Shown here in pieces: positions 1-10,279 of a stretch of 64,000 nucleotides of DNA (positions are counted from its first letter, which is position 1; each line of letters begins with the position of its first letter). The notes under the pieces are model-generated. The model did not search any database and was not told the DNA's origin. It worked only from the letters and a program-made list of their open reading frames with translations. Location of the stretch: positions 186,001 through 250,000 of the forward strand of contig JADDMT010000001.1 of the NCBI GenBank assembly GCA_021401465.1, given 5' to 3'. Both the position numbers and the translations under genes were made by a program. Source of the DNA: Teratosphaeria epicoccoides. Lineage: Eukaryota; Ascomycota; Dothideomycetes; Mycosphaerellales; Teratosphaeriaceae.

Positions 1-975
1 AACGTTCAGCCTGGACCTCAAGTCGATCAACATCTGACCCGCCGACGTTGAGTCCGGCAGGGTCTTGTCCGCATCATTTCGCCCCTTCGCGGCTGAAGCA
101 AGGAACATATCGAACAATTTCGCGAGCTGTTCCAAATTCAGATCGGCGCTGTCGCCCTCTGCCTCTTGGAGCTCAGCGATGAATGCGCGCAACTGCGGTC
201 CATCGTCTTGGGTCGCCAAGTCCGGCGAGGCACTGTCGGTCACCAATTCCTCGAGCACGTCACCAAGCATGCCCAAGTCTAGCAGAACAGGAGCGAACCC
301 GCCTTGGTCGTCAGTACCCGGCGTGCCCAGACCAAAGTCGATCATCACGATATCGGGCAGATCAAATCCGCCAGAGGGCTTGAACATAAGGTTATATGGC
401 TGAATGTCGCGGTGTGAGACAGGCTGCCAATGCGAATTTAGGGACCCGTCCAGCGAATCTTGAGGTCCAAGAGCCATGAATATCAACGCTTCTAAGACCT
501 GGCAGGCGACATGCCATAGGAGTCTCTCGGAAAGCGCCCAGGGGAACTTTGCCTTGACATCTCCCAGTGCTCGACCCGGGATGTACGGCATGGCCAGCCA
601 CACAATATCTTGGTCTTTGTCCTCGTGGGAGTCTAATGCTTCGACAATCCTGGGATGTCTTACAGTGAGCCGTTTCGTCAGTATCTTGGTCTCATCTGAC
701 AGAGAATTGGTTGCCTCAGTCAAGGAAGTGCAGCTCGCTCGGGGAACCTTGATCACTACGACTTTCTGGCGTATCGTTGCTTCGAGTCGCTTCTTGGTAC
801 CTGTTTGGGCTCGAATTAGCTCGACTTCTTGTTTGCTAACAGCCAAATAGGTTGTCGAATTTCCGCCCTCCGCTAGCTGTTGAAGCTCGTGGTATGTCTG
901 GTGAAAGTGTCGCCGCGACGGCATCAGAGCGTCTGAACCAGAAGCACCGGGCTCTGGAATGCTGAAAGATTGCAT
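1..975 (-). CDS. Protein kinase-like protein, 3' end cut by window edge
   Basis: The reverse strand reads open from an ATG at 975 to the window edge, about 325 codons. Kinase landmarks are visible in order: a glycine-rich loop (GGNSTTYLA, near 850), a VVVIK lysine near 755, a catalytic loop HRDIQPYN near 405 and a DFG metal-binding motif near 345. After DFG the chain becomes acidic and leucine-rich. In the catalytic loop the usual lysine of HRDxKxxN is glutamine, so activity may be reduced or the protein may be a pseudokinase. The Asp of HRD, the Asn and DFG are intact. The start was chosen because the frame carries MQSFSIPEPG directly before the kinase region and no better upstream exon was found; a GTAAGT near 1067 suggests an upstream exon could exist. 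Substrate unknown. Confidence 0.7.
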   Translation of the reverse strand, partial: MQSFSIPEPGASGSDALMPSRRHFHQTYHELQQLAEGGNSTTYLAVSKQEVELIRAQTGTKKRLEATIRQKVVVIKVPRASCTSLTEATNSLSDETKILTKRLTVRHPRIVEALDSHEDKDQDIVWLAMPYIPGRALGDVKAKFPWALSERLLWHVACQVLEALIFMALGPQDSLDGSLNSHWQPVSHRDIQPYNLMFKPSGGFDLPDIVMIDFGLGTPGTDDQGGFAPVLLDLGMLGDVLEELVTDSASPDLATQDDGPQLRAFIAELQEAEGDSADLNLEQLAKLFDMFLASAAKGRNDADKTLPDSTSAGQMLIDLRSRLNV

Positions 976-1018
976 CTTGATCAAGAAATGCCAAGGTTGA
1001 TGTTTGCTCTCGATCGTG

Positions 1019-2848
1019 CTGATGGGCGATGCGATTCGGGGACTGCTTTTCGACGAGAGACACTTACCAGAAGGTGGCTCGGTACCCCCGAAGCAGCAAG
1101 CACCTGGGTGCTAATTGTGCTCCTTGTCCTCACAAGGCTTTCATGAGGATCAGACAAGGTGCTCTTTCAAGGCTGCATTGTCCTCGACTCAACGGCTTTT
1201 GTACCCATTCGAGCCTTTGAGCCATTCTCGTGGACGGCTTTACCATGAAGTATCGATCCACAGCGATCAAGTTACACGGCCGTGACGATTCCACACGTAG
1301 GGGTGGCGAAAAGATGAGTACCAATTCGTTTGCGAACCGTGGTGCCCTGTTGTCGATGTGAAAAAACCCCGATCGCAAGCAACGAAGCTGAACAGAGGGT
1401 CGACAAGTCACGACTGAAGCATCTGCTTCCTGAGTAGTCACTCAACTCAGAGTCCACTAGGGTCAGGGCCTTTCGCGAGACTTCTATGACCGGGTCATCT
1501 GCAATGGTGCCCACTATGCTCATCTCGGCGCGGTCGATTGGTAGAGCTTTGTCAATTTGATCCATGGGCAAGCCAATCGACGGTGTTTCAACATGCGACC
1601 TCGTGACTCTCCAGGCACCACTCCCCGGTTGAAATAGGGGTGTCTGTATTGACTCGGCCTGAAATTGGCCCGTACGCACTTCGCTGCGTTCATCCAGTAA
1701 TGGTCTCCCCATGCTTCAGGCAATTCGAATGTTGCGTTATTCTCCATGAGCGTATGCTTCTTGCTCCCTCGCCTCGCCTTGTGCCATGGTCGAGTCCCCG
1801 AGGCGCCTTGCCCTGAGGTTCTTCGATTCGGTAGACGTGGCGAGATGTGCATCAAGGTCTAACGCCCTATTTCCAGCGGTTTTTCCCATCTCAAGCATGA
1901 CGACACTGGTAGACTCGTCGGCCTTATCCGTCGAATCTCCGTGGCCTATCGTCGAACCAAGCAAGGTCTCGAGATATCGCAACGGTTCCTCCATAGGTAG
2001 AGGGATAGGGCTGCTTTCCTTTTCGATGCACCAAACCATGCATTGAGCAGAATGCCATCCTCGTCCACCTCCTTATGCTTACTAAACTGTGCAGTGTAAG
2101 AGACTTGCGCTGCCTTCCAGGGGACAGGTTCATATAAAGCTGGATTCCATGATATAGGGTGCGTAGTGTTGCACTCCGCTGACCAGTCCTTCTCAAGAAC
2201 ACGAGCTGGCAAGAACGGATGTACATCACAGCGGATCGTCACATATATACAAAGAAAAAAGGCGGGATATCGATGCATGCAACAAAGCCAGAAGACCAGG
2301 CCTAAGTAGACGGGCTGTCTTTGCTTGCATTTGAGGCATGTTTCATCAGACTACAGATGCATCAGACACAGATCAGCAACTGACATAGCGTACACCTGAG
2401 ACCCGGCTATCATTCGGATCAACGTGGACCAGCGAATTGACTCGATCACACATGACAACACCTTTCGGCGCTCCACAGATGTCAGTCATAATCGTATCCA
2501 TAATCATATCCCCGACAAGTCTGCCGCCACAGTCTCGAACATAAGATCCTCAAATTTCGACCGCTTGCCACTATGGTCGGTGTAAGAGGTATTATACCGT
2601 CCAGTGATAGTCTTGACGGAACAATGCCTTCGTCAACGGATGTCTCTGTCCGGCACTTGACCTGAAGTGGTTGATGACTGTACAATTGTATTACTATACT
2701 GGAACGCCGCATGACTAAAGCCCAAGGAAGAAAGCGCACCAGGCCATCAATGCCAGCAACGTGCATCGCTCGACTAAAATTGGCACGTCAAACTCACAAG
2801 CAAAGCTCTTATTAACGATAGCAACCCCGGTTCTGCAAAATCAAGGCA
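1019..2848 (-). other. Unassigned stretch with coding-like minus-strand pieces
   Basis: No gene can be assembled here. Several minus-strand open pieces in different frames look protein-like: about 2278-2000 (ending near NAWFG), 2030-1740 (with EEPLRYLETLLG), 1752-1690 (ELPEAWGDHYWMNAAK) and 1600-1440 (MDQIDKALPIDRAEMS). They follow each other in the same direction but shift frame without clear splice sites. This could be a decayed gene or a multi-exon gene I cannot resolve. No family is recognised. Confidence 0.2.
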
Positions 2849-3299
2849 TCAACGTGCACTCTTCTTGACCTTCCTGGCCTTCGCCGACGCCATTGGAAGG
2901 TCGCTCTCGCTGTCTCCGGTCGAAACCTGCGCTGCCTTGCGCTTGTGACCTGTGTCCGAACCGCCCGTATCTTCAACGGTCCTCGGACTCAGCATCTTAT
3001 CCTTCAGCAGGTTCTCAAGCTTCGGGCAGTTGAGGAACGTGACGTGCTCAAGACCACGCAGCATAGCCAGAGCAGCGACGCGAGGCATGCTCTTGACTTG
3101 ACGGGCTTTAGGACCTGTGCCGCCGCGAAGGTACCTCTCCTCATCGATGTCGACAATCAACTTCTTGAGGTTGCCGCATTGTGACAGGAGACCAAGCGAC
3201 TTCGGCACAGTCGTGATGCCAACGCCGTATGCCTGAAGAACCAGAAGTTTTCGACGAGCCAAATGAAGATCTCCTTGGCTGTCATTGGCTGCGGGATCT
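2849..3299 (-). CDS. C-terminal exon of an F-box-like family hypothetical protein, possibly a relic
   Basis: The reverse strand encodes about 150 residues ending at 2849. The middle resembles the C-terminal half of the large fungal F-box-like family of small proteins: a GNLKKLIVDIDE strand, then MPRVAALAMLRGLEHVTFLNCPKLENLL, then a basic tail (KARKVKKSAR) that could be a nuclear localisation signal. A strong 3' splice site (TTGCCTGCAG) lies just before 3299. Upstream, in another frame, the text LFSLPAEI resembles the start of the same family, but the region between is too short to hold the usual middle of the protein and no clear donor was found. It may therefore be a gene with a lost middle part. 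Function unknown. Confidence 0.4.
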
Positions 3300-3462
3300 C
3301 TGCAGGCAAAGAGAACAAGGGTGAGACATGTGGAGCATGCTGAAGAGGCACATGGGGTTCGTCAGAATGCTTTTGGATCTCATGTTGCTGAGAGCTCGTG
3401 TTGCCTGGTTGCGATTCCTGCGATTGCGTTGAGGGAAAGTCGAAAGCCCAAGCACAGATCAA

Positions 3463-4207
3463 TCACTGAGCAAGACCTGTCGTGACCAAGTTGCCTGGTC
3501 CGCCTTGGAATTTGAAAGATTACAGAGCAGATTCAAGAGAGCGACTGTGGTAATATACAATTCTGCTCAGCACGGTGGTAACTGGTTAAAAATAGCGTCA
3601 GCTATCCATGCTCTTTAATACTTAACAACCTATGATTACTTGCTACTTGCTATTCGCTTGCCCTTTGAGGTAGTGATAAACACATCCACGGTGCGTAAAT
3701 CACCTACGGCCAAGTGGCGTAGATAATCTACGATCTCGTGGATCGCAAAGTATTGAGCCTGGACCGTACCTGCGGAGGGAGCTTTCGGACAGTCAGTACC
3801 TTCATTAAGACCCGGACGGAATACAGCTTCGTGGCGGCGTTGCGAATAACGTCACGGCAGTCAACCTGCATAAGTCGTTCGCTTCGCCAACAAGCATGTA
3901 CTTCAGGGATCTGATATCGATGGAAACTGAAGGCGAAAGCCATCGTTCTGCTACAACAAGCTTGTAACCTCGCTCATCGCATTGATAGAAATGATCAAAG
4001 AACAGCCCGTCGATAGCTGCGTATTGACAAGTGGTACTCAAGAGACTGTTTGTGCTGCGATTTCATGCACAAGTACCATCGACGATGAATCTCCGCCAGA
4101 TGTTAGCACAGCTAATGGACGATCTGTCCGCAAACAAACCTGTATTGAAGCTCGCCACCGGTCCAATGCTCTAGCCATTGCCGTATGCGCCACAAATCTC
4201 TCAGCGT
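3463..4207. other. Intergenic, nothing recognised
   Basis: About 745 bases between the F-box-like remnant and the 3' end of the flavoenzyme gene. It is relatively AT-rich around 3540-3670. Short open frames on the minus strand (3728-4041) show no recognisable domain. Confidence 0.5.
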
Positions 4208-5529
4208 CTACAACTTGCTCCTCTCAGCAATGAAACCCGCACCCTTCGGCTGACTGTCTAACCAGCTCCTATCAAGCTGATTGACATTCTGAATACCAGC
4301 AACGTTGAACAGAATGTCCAAATCTGCCAGCAAGCTCTTCATCACATGCCTGACGCCATGCTCGCCCATGATCGACAAGCCCCACACCCAGAGCCTACCA
4401 ACAAAGACGAATTTGGCGCCCAGCGCGAGAGCCTTGGTCACATCGGCAGCACCGCGAATGCCAGAGTCGAACATGATATACGTCTTGTCGCCAACGGCAT
4501 CGACGATTTTCTCCAGAGCGTCGAGCGACGCGATTGCGCCATCGATCTGGCGTCCGGCATGGTTTGACACCACGATGCCATCGCAGCCGACTTCAACACA
4601 CTTGCGTGCATCTTGGACAGACTGAATACCCTTGATGGCGAAAGGCTGGCCACCAGAAAGCTCTTTCCAGGCTTTGATCAGCCAAGGGATCTTTTCCCAA
4701 TCCCAAGCACGGCCGTGCCAGACATTGTCGATCCACTTGGCACCAGCCTCGTTGGGCCGCTCATTTGGGTCGATGCCTTCTGCTGCGAGTCTCTTTTGAA
4801 ACACAGGATCTGTGAGACCGAGGTCTGCACCCTGGCCATGGTAAAATGCGTAATTGGAAGTGTAGACGTCGTCGTGGCGCCAGCCAAGCTGCCATGTGTC
4901 GACAGTCAAGATACAAGCCGTGAAGCCTGAGTCTGCTGCTCTCTTGAGCAGCGACACCGTAAGCTCGTCATCATGCGGCATATACAGCTGAAAGAACCTC
5001 GTGCCTTCTCCATTCGCCTTTCCCACATCCTCAATACTCGTTGAGCCAGCAGTAGACAAGCAGTATGGCAAGTTCAGCTCTTTCGCTACCTTCGCCACTG
5101 GCAGCTCAGCCAACGGGTGATAAATTTTGTTGATGCCGATCGGCGAGAAGCCAATGGGTGCAGATGTCTTATGGCCCCAGATCTCGTGACTGGTGTCTCT
5201 CTTGTTGGTGTCCACGAGCATACGCGGGATCATCTTGTGTCGATAGAATGCTTGGCGATTCGCGAGATGAGTGTAGGACTGGCCGGCGTTGGAGCTGGCG
5301 TAATACCATCCTCCTTCCGTGAGCTTTTCTTTGGCCAGCTCTTCGAGCTTGCCGGGTTCTGCATCACGGTGTCAGAACATAGCCTTTACCATTGATCTTC
5401 GCAATGACGTCTCTCACCTGTGTTGAAGGGCGGAACCAGCCCCTCGTTAGAGGTCCAGAAGTTCTTGCGCTGATATTCAGCCCATTGGGGCGTCGTGCGC
5501 TGGTCTTGATTAGGGTTTTTAGTGTCCAT
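4208..5529 (-). CDS. FMN-dependent alpha-hydroxy-acid oxidase, lactate 2-monooxygenase type, peroxisomal
   Basis: Two exons: 5529-5418 and 5358-4208, with a 59-nt intron (GTGAGA...TGATGCAG). The joined protein is 420 aa. It carries the whole TIM-barrel FMN dehydrogenase fold: PRMLVDTNKRDTS early, then APIGFSPIG, the TVDTWQLGWR segment, VILKG-like AIKGIQ, the catalytic SNHAGRQ (His and Arg present) and the phosphate-binding FDSGIRGAADVTKALALGA. The DTW-xx-GWR segment and overall length match bacterial lactate 2-monooxygenase better than glycolate oxidase. The last three residues are SKL, a canonical type 1 peroxisomal targeting signal. The likely reaction is oxidation of L-lactate or a related 2-hydroxy acid using oxygen in the peroxisome; the exact substrate cannot be read from sequence. 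A decayed flavocytochrome b2 copy lies at 60241-61295. Confidence 0.9.
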
Positions 5530-6057
5530 GATGTCGAGTCGCGGCGAACTCCTGGACTACGGTGAGGTAAGATGTGATGGATTGACGAGGAACAGATAGA
5601 GGGATCAGGGATGGAGAGCCACATGTACTTCTCTGTGATGGGTGCACTTGAGGTGCTGCGGCAGCATCGGCACAATCTTGATCTTCAATCAGCTTCACCT
5701 ACAGCGAGAACATGGATTCCGACACCGCGATGACATAGATGTTGCGCGTGCCTGAGAGAATTCAAATTGCGGCTCAATGTGATATCATCGCCATCAATGG
5801 TCCGTGCACTGAGTGCAGTATAGTGGCAACCACTTATTAGTATCACGATACGAAGGAATATGTTTCTGGTGTTCAATATAGCTTCCCATGCGTATCATCC
5901 ACCCTTTAGTCGTTGAACATAACCATCTTAAGAGACCAGATTGTACTTTTGAGGCCCGCGAATCTTATGCACATCTTAGAATCGTTGTCTCATGCTGCAT
6001 CAGAGGAACAATCGCTGATCAAAAGCTCGGTGGTAAGTCGGTAATCATCCGGCATGG
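5530..6057. other. Intergenic, nothing recognised
   Basis: About 530 bases upstream of the flavoenzyme gene and downstream of the monooxygenase fragment. It must hold the flavoenzyme promoter. No motif or ORF of note was recognised. Confidence 0.45.
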
Positions 6058-6483
6058 TCACATTCCCGTCGTTCTGAGCCCTTTCATCAATGTATACTTT
6101 GGCAACTTCAACTCTTTCCCGAACCCGAGCAATGAACAAATTGGACTCAAAACGCTCGATACGAGAGCACGTAACCTCGAGTTCGACACGAAAGACACTG
6201 CCCACACTACATCATACAGCACCCATACGCCCCACGCTGTTTGTGGACAGGCCAGGCCTGGGGTCCCAGGTAGCAATTTCTGTCCCTGATCAATGAAAGG
6301 ACGCATCTGCTTGTTGTACTCCGGGAGTGCAAGTAATGGATCGTCATAGGTGCAAATGCAGCCAGCCAGGATATAGGCACCAGTAATAGCAAGCGTAGTA
6401 CCTTTGCCAGTGGTAGGACTCGGACAGTAGCCAGCATCGCCTAGCAGAGCCACTCGGCCTTTGACAAACGGATCGACTTTCGA
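6058..6483 (-). pseudogene. C-terminal fragment of an FAD-dependent aromatic-ring-type monooxygenase
   Basis: The reverse strand encodes about 140 residues. They begin with KVDPFVKGRVALLGDAGYCPSP and then GKGTTLAITGAYILAG, the second FAD-binding (GD) motif and following helix of salicylate-hydroxylase/TetX-like monooxygenases, and run to a normal C-terminus (KYTLMKGLRTTGM). A TGCCCAG that could be a 3' splice site precedes the exon at 6484. No dinucleotide-binding GxGxxG exon or substrate domain was found on this strand up to 6900, where an unrelated gene ends. The most likely reading is a truncated relic that lost its N-terminal two thirds; a distant upstream exon is less likely. Confidence 0.6.
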
Positions 6484-6917
6484 CTGGGCATGGGTCGCCG
6501 CAGTGATGGACCGACAATGTATAGGAGACGCCGGCAGCTCATGTATCTCACCTATGCTATCTCTCCTGTGTTGTCATTGCAATCCAATCCGGACAAAACC
6601 GGCGGTACGGCATGCTGACCGACACTGCAAACTAATGCCCTTACCACATGAATGTTCAGGCGAGAGCTCGCAACAAATGGACAGCCGAACATATTCTCGC
6701 ACGCTTTTGGTATGCTTCGCGACAATAGGAGTAATAGGAACTTTAGGCAAGTACACTGACGTCACTGGATCCTTCAGGATGAAAGTGGGCGGTGCAACAG
6801 GCTGGGCATTTATTGTATCGCAGTAGCATTGACGACCATGATTAGTACGAGAGCGCAGCTACGGCAGATAAGCATCAACACAGTGGTGCTTTTCACCAAG
6901 TCGATCCTCGCATCCCT
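6484..6917. other. Intergenic, no N-terminal monooxygenase exon found
   Basis: About 430 bases where the missing N-terminal exons of the flavin monooxygenase would be expected. No GxGxxG, DG motif or splice-consistent frame was found. Confidence 0.4.
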
Positions 6918-8180
6918 TCAAGAGCCCACATTGCCGAGATCCAGCCCCTTCAAATTCCACCGCACTCTCGCGATCCCACCCTGTCCCACCAACCACAGCT
7001 CAGTCAGGTCCTTACCAACCCAAGCAAAGTTTTGCACGATGAAGCTCGTTTGGATTCTGAGAATAAGCACGCCGTACTCGTCAAGCACATCGATACCCCT
7101 CCCAGTAGCCGTGACAACCCATCCATTAGCAGCTACCTTCAGGCCATCTGGCACCCATTCCTGCGCATACCAGATAGGACGACGGTTGGCAATGTGCGTA
7201 CCATTCTCGATCATATCAAATTTGTACACTACGCGCGCTCCACTCTGGTTGAATGACGCGCCTGGCGGTCCACCTTCAACGATCGAGCCTGTCACAGCAC
7301 CAGTGTCGGAGATGTAGACGTGCTTGCAATCTGGACTGATGGCGATCCCATTTGGCTGGACCAAAGTGTCTTCGACCACTGTGACTGCGCCAGTTTTCGG
7401 ATCAAAGCGGTAGGAAGCAGTTTGGAGTTGCGGCGCAGTGTCGGTGAGACGATTAAACCAAGAGTATTGCGGATCGGTGAACCAGATGGCGCCGGTTGAG
7501 TCAACGACGAGATCATCGACTGTGTTGAATTGATAGCCAAAATAATTATTGAGGAGAGTGACTGTCTTGTTGGTCTGAGGATCAAGCGTCCTAATCCCGG
7601 GACGCTGCTCAGTACCACCAAGATTGTCACGGCCGCCCGAAGCTCCCCAGTAGACGAGGCCGTTGTAGAAAGTACCGCCATTCGGAGCATAGACGGGTGG
7701 ATCACTCAGGAACTCGCCCAATGTTGGAGGATCTTGGTTCAAATCGACCACGAGTTGTGGTAGGTATCCTGTAGGCGGAGCCAGCTGAGACAAGAACAGT
7801 TTGTTCAGCGATGGCACATAGACTGGCGCCTCATGTACCGCGTAGCTGACATTGAAGACCAGATCATACGTTGGACTCGGTCCTAAGGCATCGAAAGCCC
7901 TACTCGCATCGAACACCAGAAAGTCGGCTGTTGAGACCAGGCTAAAAGAGGAGTCGTTGCCAACGGAGGTCTGCCCGAATCCAATGTCCGTCGAGTTGTA
8001 GCTGATAGCCCGGAAGAAGTGGTAGGGAAGGACGGACGCATAACGATCGAGGCCGACGACACGGGCAGATGTGATCTCACTATACTGCGTCGCTATCGGG
8101 GTGGTGACTCCCGGTGGTTGCAATTGCGAAAGTGTTGGTGTCAGCAGAGCCAACAATGCCAATAGGTTCTTGCTGGCCAT
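6918..8180 (-). CDS. Secreted SMP-30/gluconolactonase-like beta-propeller protein
   Basis: Single-exon gene of 420 aa. The ATG at 8180 is preferred because it starts a classical signal peptide (MASKNLLALLALLTPTLSQ); the frame stays open further upstream but that part looks non-coding. The mature chain has the SMP-30/lactonohydrolase pattern: VYAPNGGTFYNGLVYWG, VDDLVVDSTGAIWFTDPQYSWF, VQPNGIAISPDCKHVYISDTG and VPDGLKVAANGWVVTATGRGIDVLD. These carry the metal-ligand positions (Asn, Asp) of a calcium-dependent lactonase propeller. Several N-glycosylation sequons (for example YNSTD, NKTV, NGTH) fit secretion. It probably hydrolyses a sugar or aromatic lactone outside the cell; the substrate is unknown. 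Confidence 0.85.
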   Translation of the reverse strand: MASKNLLALLALLTPTLSQLQPPGVTTPIATQYSEITSARVVGLDRYASVLPYHFFRAISYNSTDIGFGQTSVGNDSSFSLVSTADFLVFDASRAFDALGPSPTYDLVFNVSYAVHEAPVYVPSLNKLFLSQLAPPTGYLPQLVVDLNQDPPTLGEFLSDPPVYAPNGGTFYNGLVYWGASGGRDNLGGTEQRPGIRTLDPQTNKTVTLLNNYFGYQFNTVDDLVVDSTGAIWFTDPQYSWFNRLTDTAPQLQTASYRFDPKTGAVTVVEDTLVQPNGIAISPDCKHVYISDTGAVTGSIVEGGPPGASFNQSGARVVYKFDMIENGTHIANRRPIWYAQEWVPDGLKVAANGWVVTATGRGIDVLDEYGVLILRIQTSFIVQNFAWVGKDLTELWLVGQGGIARVRWNLKGLDLGNVGS

Positions 8181-8624
8181 TATGAGTTGCGCGCTAGGAT
8201 TTATCCGCTGGTAAGATGATAAGAACGCGACTAATCGAGCTGATTGTGAAGCGAAAACAATTCGTTCAGTCTTGAAGGCACTTCGCATATTAGGGTCCAG
8301 GGCCGTATAGCAATAAAGTTGGGTCGGGCCCCACTTGTTGTGCTCTGTCCCGGCCAGTCCACGCGGGGAACCTGGTTGGGATTGAGATCAGCATTGTTGA
8401 ACACTGCTTTACACCGCCATTTACACCATGTTATGCATCTTCGAGTGGCTTGCATGGCAGACCGGCATTGTTAGCCAGAGATGGCCGCGTCCGCAATGAT
8501 GGGAAGGCAAGCATTGCCAAGCTTGGGGGGTCAGCTCTCACAAAAGCAGGTGAAATGGTGACTGATCATGGTCTCTGCTTGCACCGTCTACCGCAAGAAT
8601 GGCTGTAGTCAATGTGCTCGACAA
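8181..8624. other. Intergenic between two same-strand genes
   Basis: About 440 bases holding the promoter of the lactonase-like gene and the 3' end of the thioesterase gene. No further gene seen. Confidence 0.45.
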
Positions 8625-10090
8625 CTATTCCGTAACTCTCTCCCCACTTCCACCGTCCGCCTCACCATGCGCCACACTCTCAATCACTCTTCGCGCTCGC
8701 CTACGTGCATCAACATACATCATGAACTCGGTGTATGTTCTTGGCAACACTTTGACATCCTTGTCAACCGTGAAAGTGTAATTGAACTGCCCAGTGGGCC
8801 TGGTCTCGCCGTGCTCGATGTTGCGCACTTTCGAATCAATGCGGACCTGCACTCTTGTCTGCGGATTGCCTTCCTGCGGCCTCTCACAGGGCGAGTTATC
8901 GGTCCGTCCGGCGACCAGTGGCGGATCTGTGTAGACGACTGTAGCGGTCAAGTACAGCACACTGCCAACGGGCACCGGGTTTTGAAATGTCGATGGGTCG
9001 AGTGAGACGAAGGTCGGGCGGGTATGGGCAAACGATGCAGCGCAGCAGAATGCCAACTCAAAAGTTTGCTTGAGCAGAAAGCCGCCGAAGATCATGAAGT
9101 GATGGCGATTGCGGTATTGCGGCTGCATAATACTAGCAGTTCCCACGCGCGTGGCATCCATGTGGAGGACATTATCAGGCTTTCGAAGCGAGTCGTTCGG
9201 ATCGTGGTACCGTAGCTGTTCCTGCCACAGGGCATGGATGATATCGCTCTCCTCGTCATTCGGTGTGGTCTTGAGCAGCGAACGTTGGGCGAGCTCCTTC
9301 CGATGCTTGCTGTTCTTCTCGCCTTCTTGGTACAGTCGCTTCTCTTCTTCCGTAGCGGTGCTCACTGGTGCAATCTTGACCGGCTTCCTGGTGGTTGGGT
9401 CCAGCGACACCATTGTGCACGAGCATGTCAGCATAACATCCTCCTGCTTCACCTTCTCGCCTGCTTTAGGTGCCTTGGCAACGCGCATTGTGATGTTCAT
9501 GCTGCTGCCACCAGAGGCGTATGTGACCTGTCCGCTAAGCTCAAGATCACATATTTCAGTCAACGGATGGTTGATAGTGATTCGATCGAAGGCTGCAGTC
9601 ACAGTGGTCACATCATCGCCCGTGTGCTTGTACGCGATGACACCAGATAGGGCATCGAGATCCATGAAAATTGTGCCCAGCCGGATATGCCCACTGCTGT
9701 TAAGGTACGTGTCAAGCAACCATGGATCTTGTGCTAATGGGAGAACCTACATGTACCTCTCCAGCATCAGCCAATGGCCCATGCTGCCTGAGGCGAGGGA
9801 CCTACAACGCTGTGAAAGCTATCCGACATCTTCTTAGGCGAAAGATCTCTACCCTCGGGCGTAGGCTTTATCATTTCCTTCGCTGCTTCCCCGCCCTCTT
9901 CTTGCCTCTTTCTGTACGCCTCGATCCAGGGCACCTGGACTCGTTGGTCTGTCAGCTCACGGAAGACACCATCTGTCTGACAGCGGGCGGTGCTGGAGAT
10001 GCGGCGACAATCAGCACGCAGTCGGACCGCATGGCTGTAGCGGCAGTACTGCACTAGCCGTCCAGCTAATGGCGCACTTCTCAATGCCAT
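8625..10090 (-). CDS. Mitochondrial acyl-CoA thioesterase, double-hotdog ACOT9/10 type
   Basis: Two exons, 10090-9806 and 9746-8625, with a 59-nt intron (GTAGGT...ACATGTAG); the joined protein is 468 aa. The junction reads DSFHSV/VLPLAQDPW, in frame. The N-terminus is rich in Arg and lacks acidic residues, as in a mitochondrial presequence. The first hotdog domain contains YLNSSGHIRLGTIFMDLDALSGVIAYKH; the second begins near NVLHMDATRVGTASIMQPQYRNRHHFMIFGG, the hallmark repeat arrangement of the ACOT9 group. It should hydrolyse acyl-CoA esters to free acid and CoA in the matrix. The C-terminal tail after TEFMMYVDARRRARR is polar. Length and domain order match the family. Confidence 0.85.
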
Positions 10091-10279
10091 TGTTGTCTGA
10101 TGACATGAGTTTCACCAGCATTGCTTACATAGATTTGAATCAGGCGTCCACGTGATACAAAACCACGGAACTTGGTTTCTCCGGCACCGGCGCTCCTGCT
10201 CGAGTCCCTCCCTCAAGCTCCCATCACTCTTCATCTTCCCTTCAATCGCATCGACGCGAGGGCATGGTCATTGATCACG

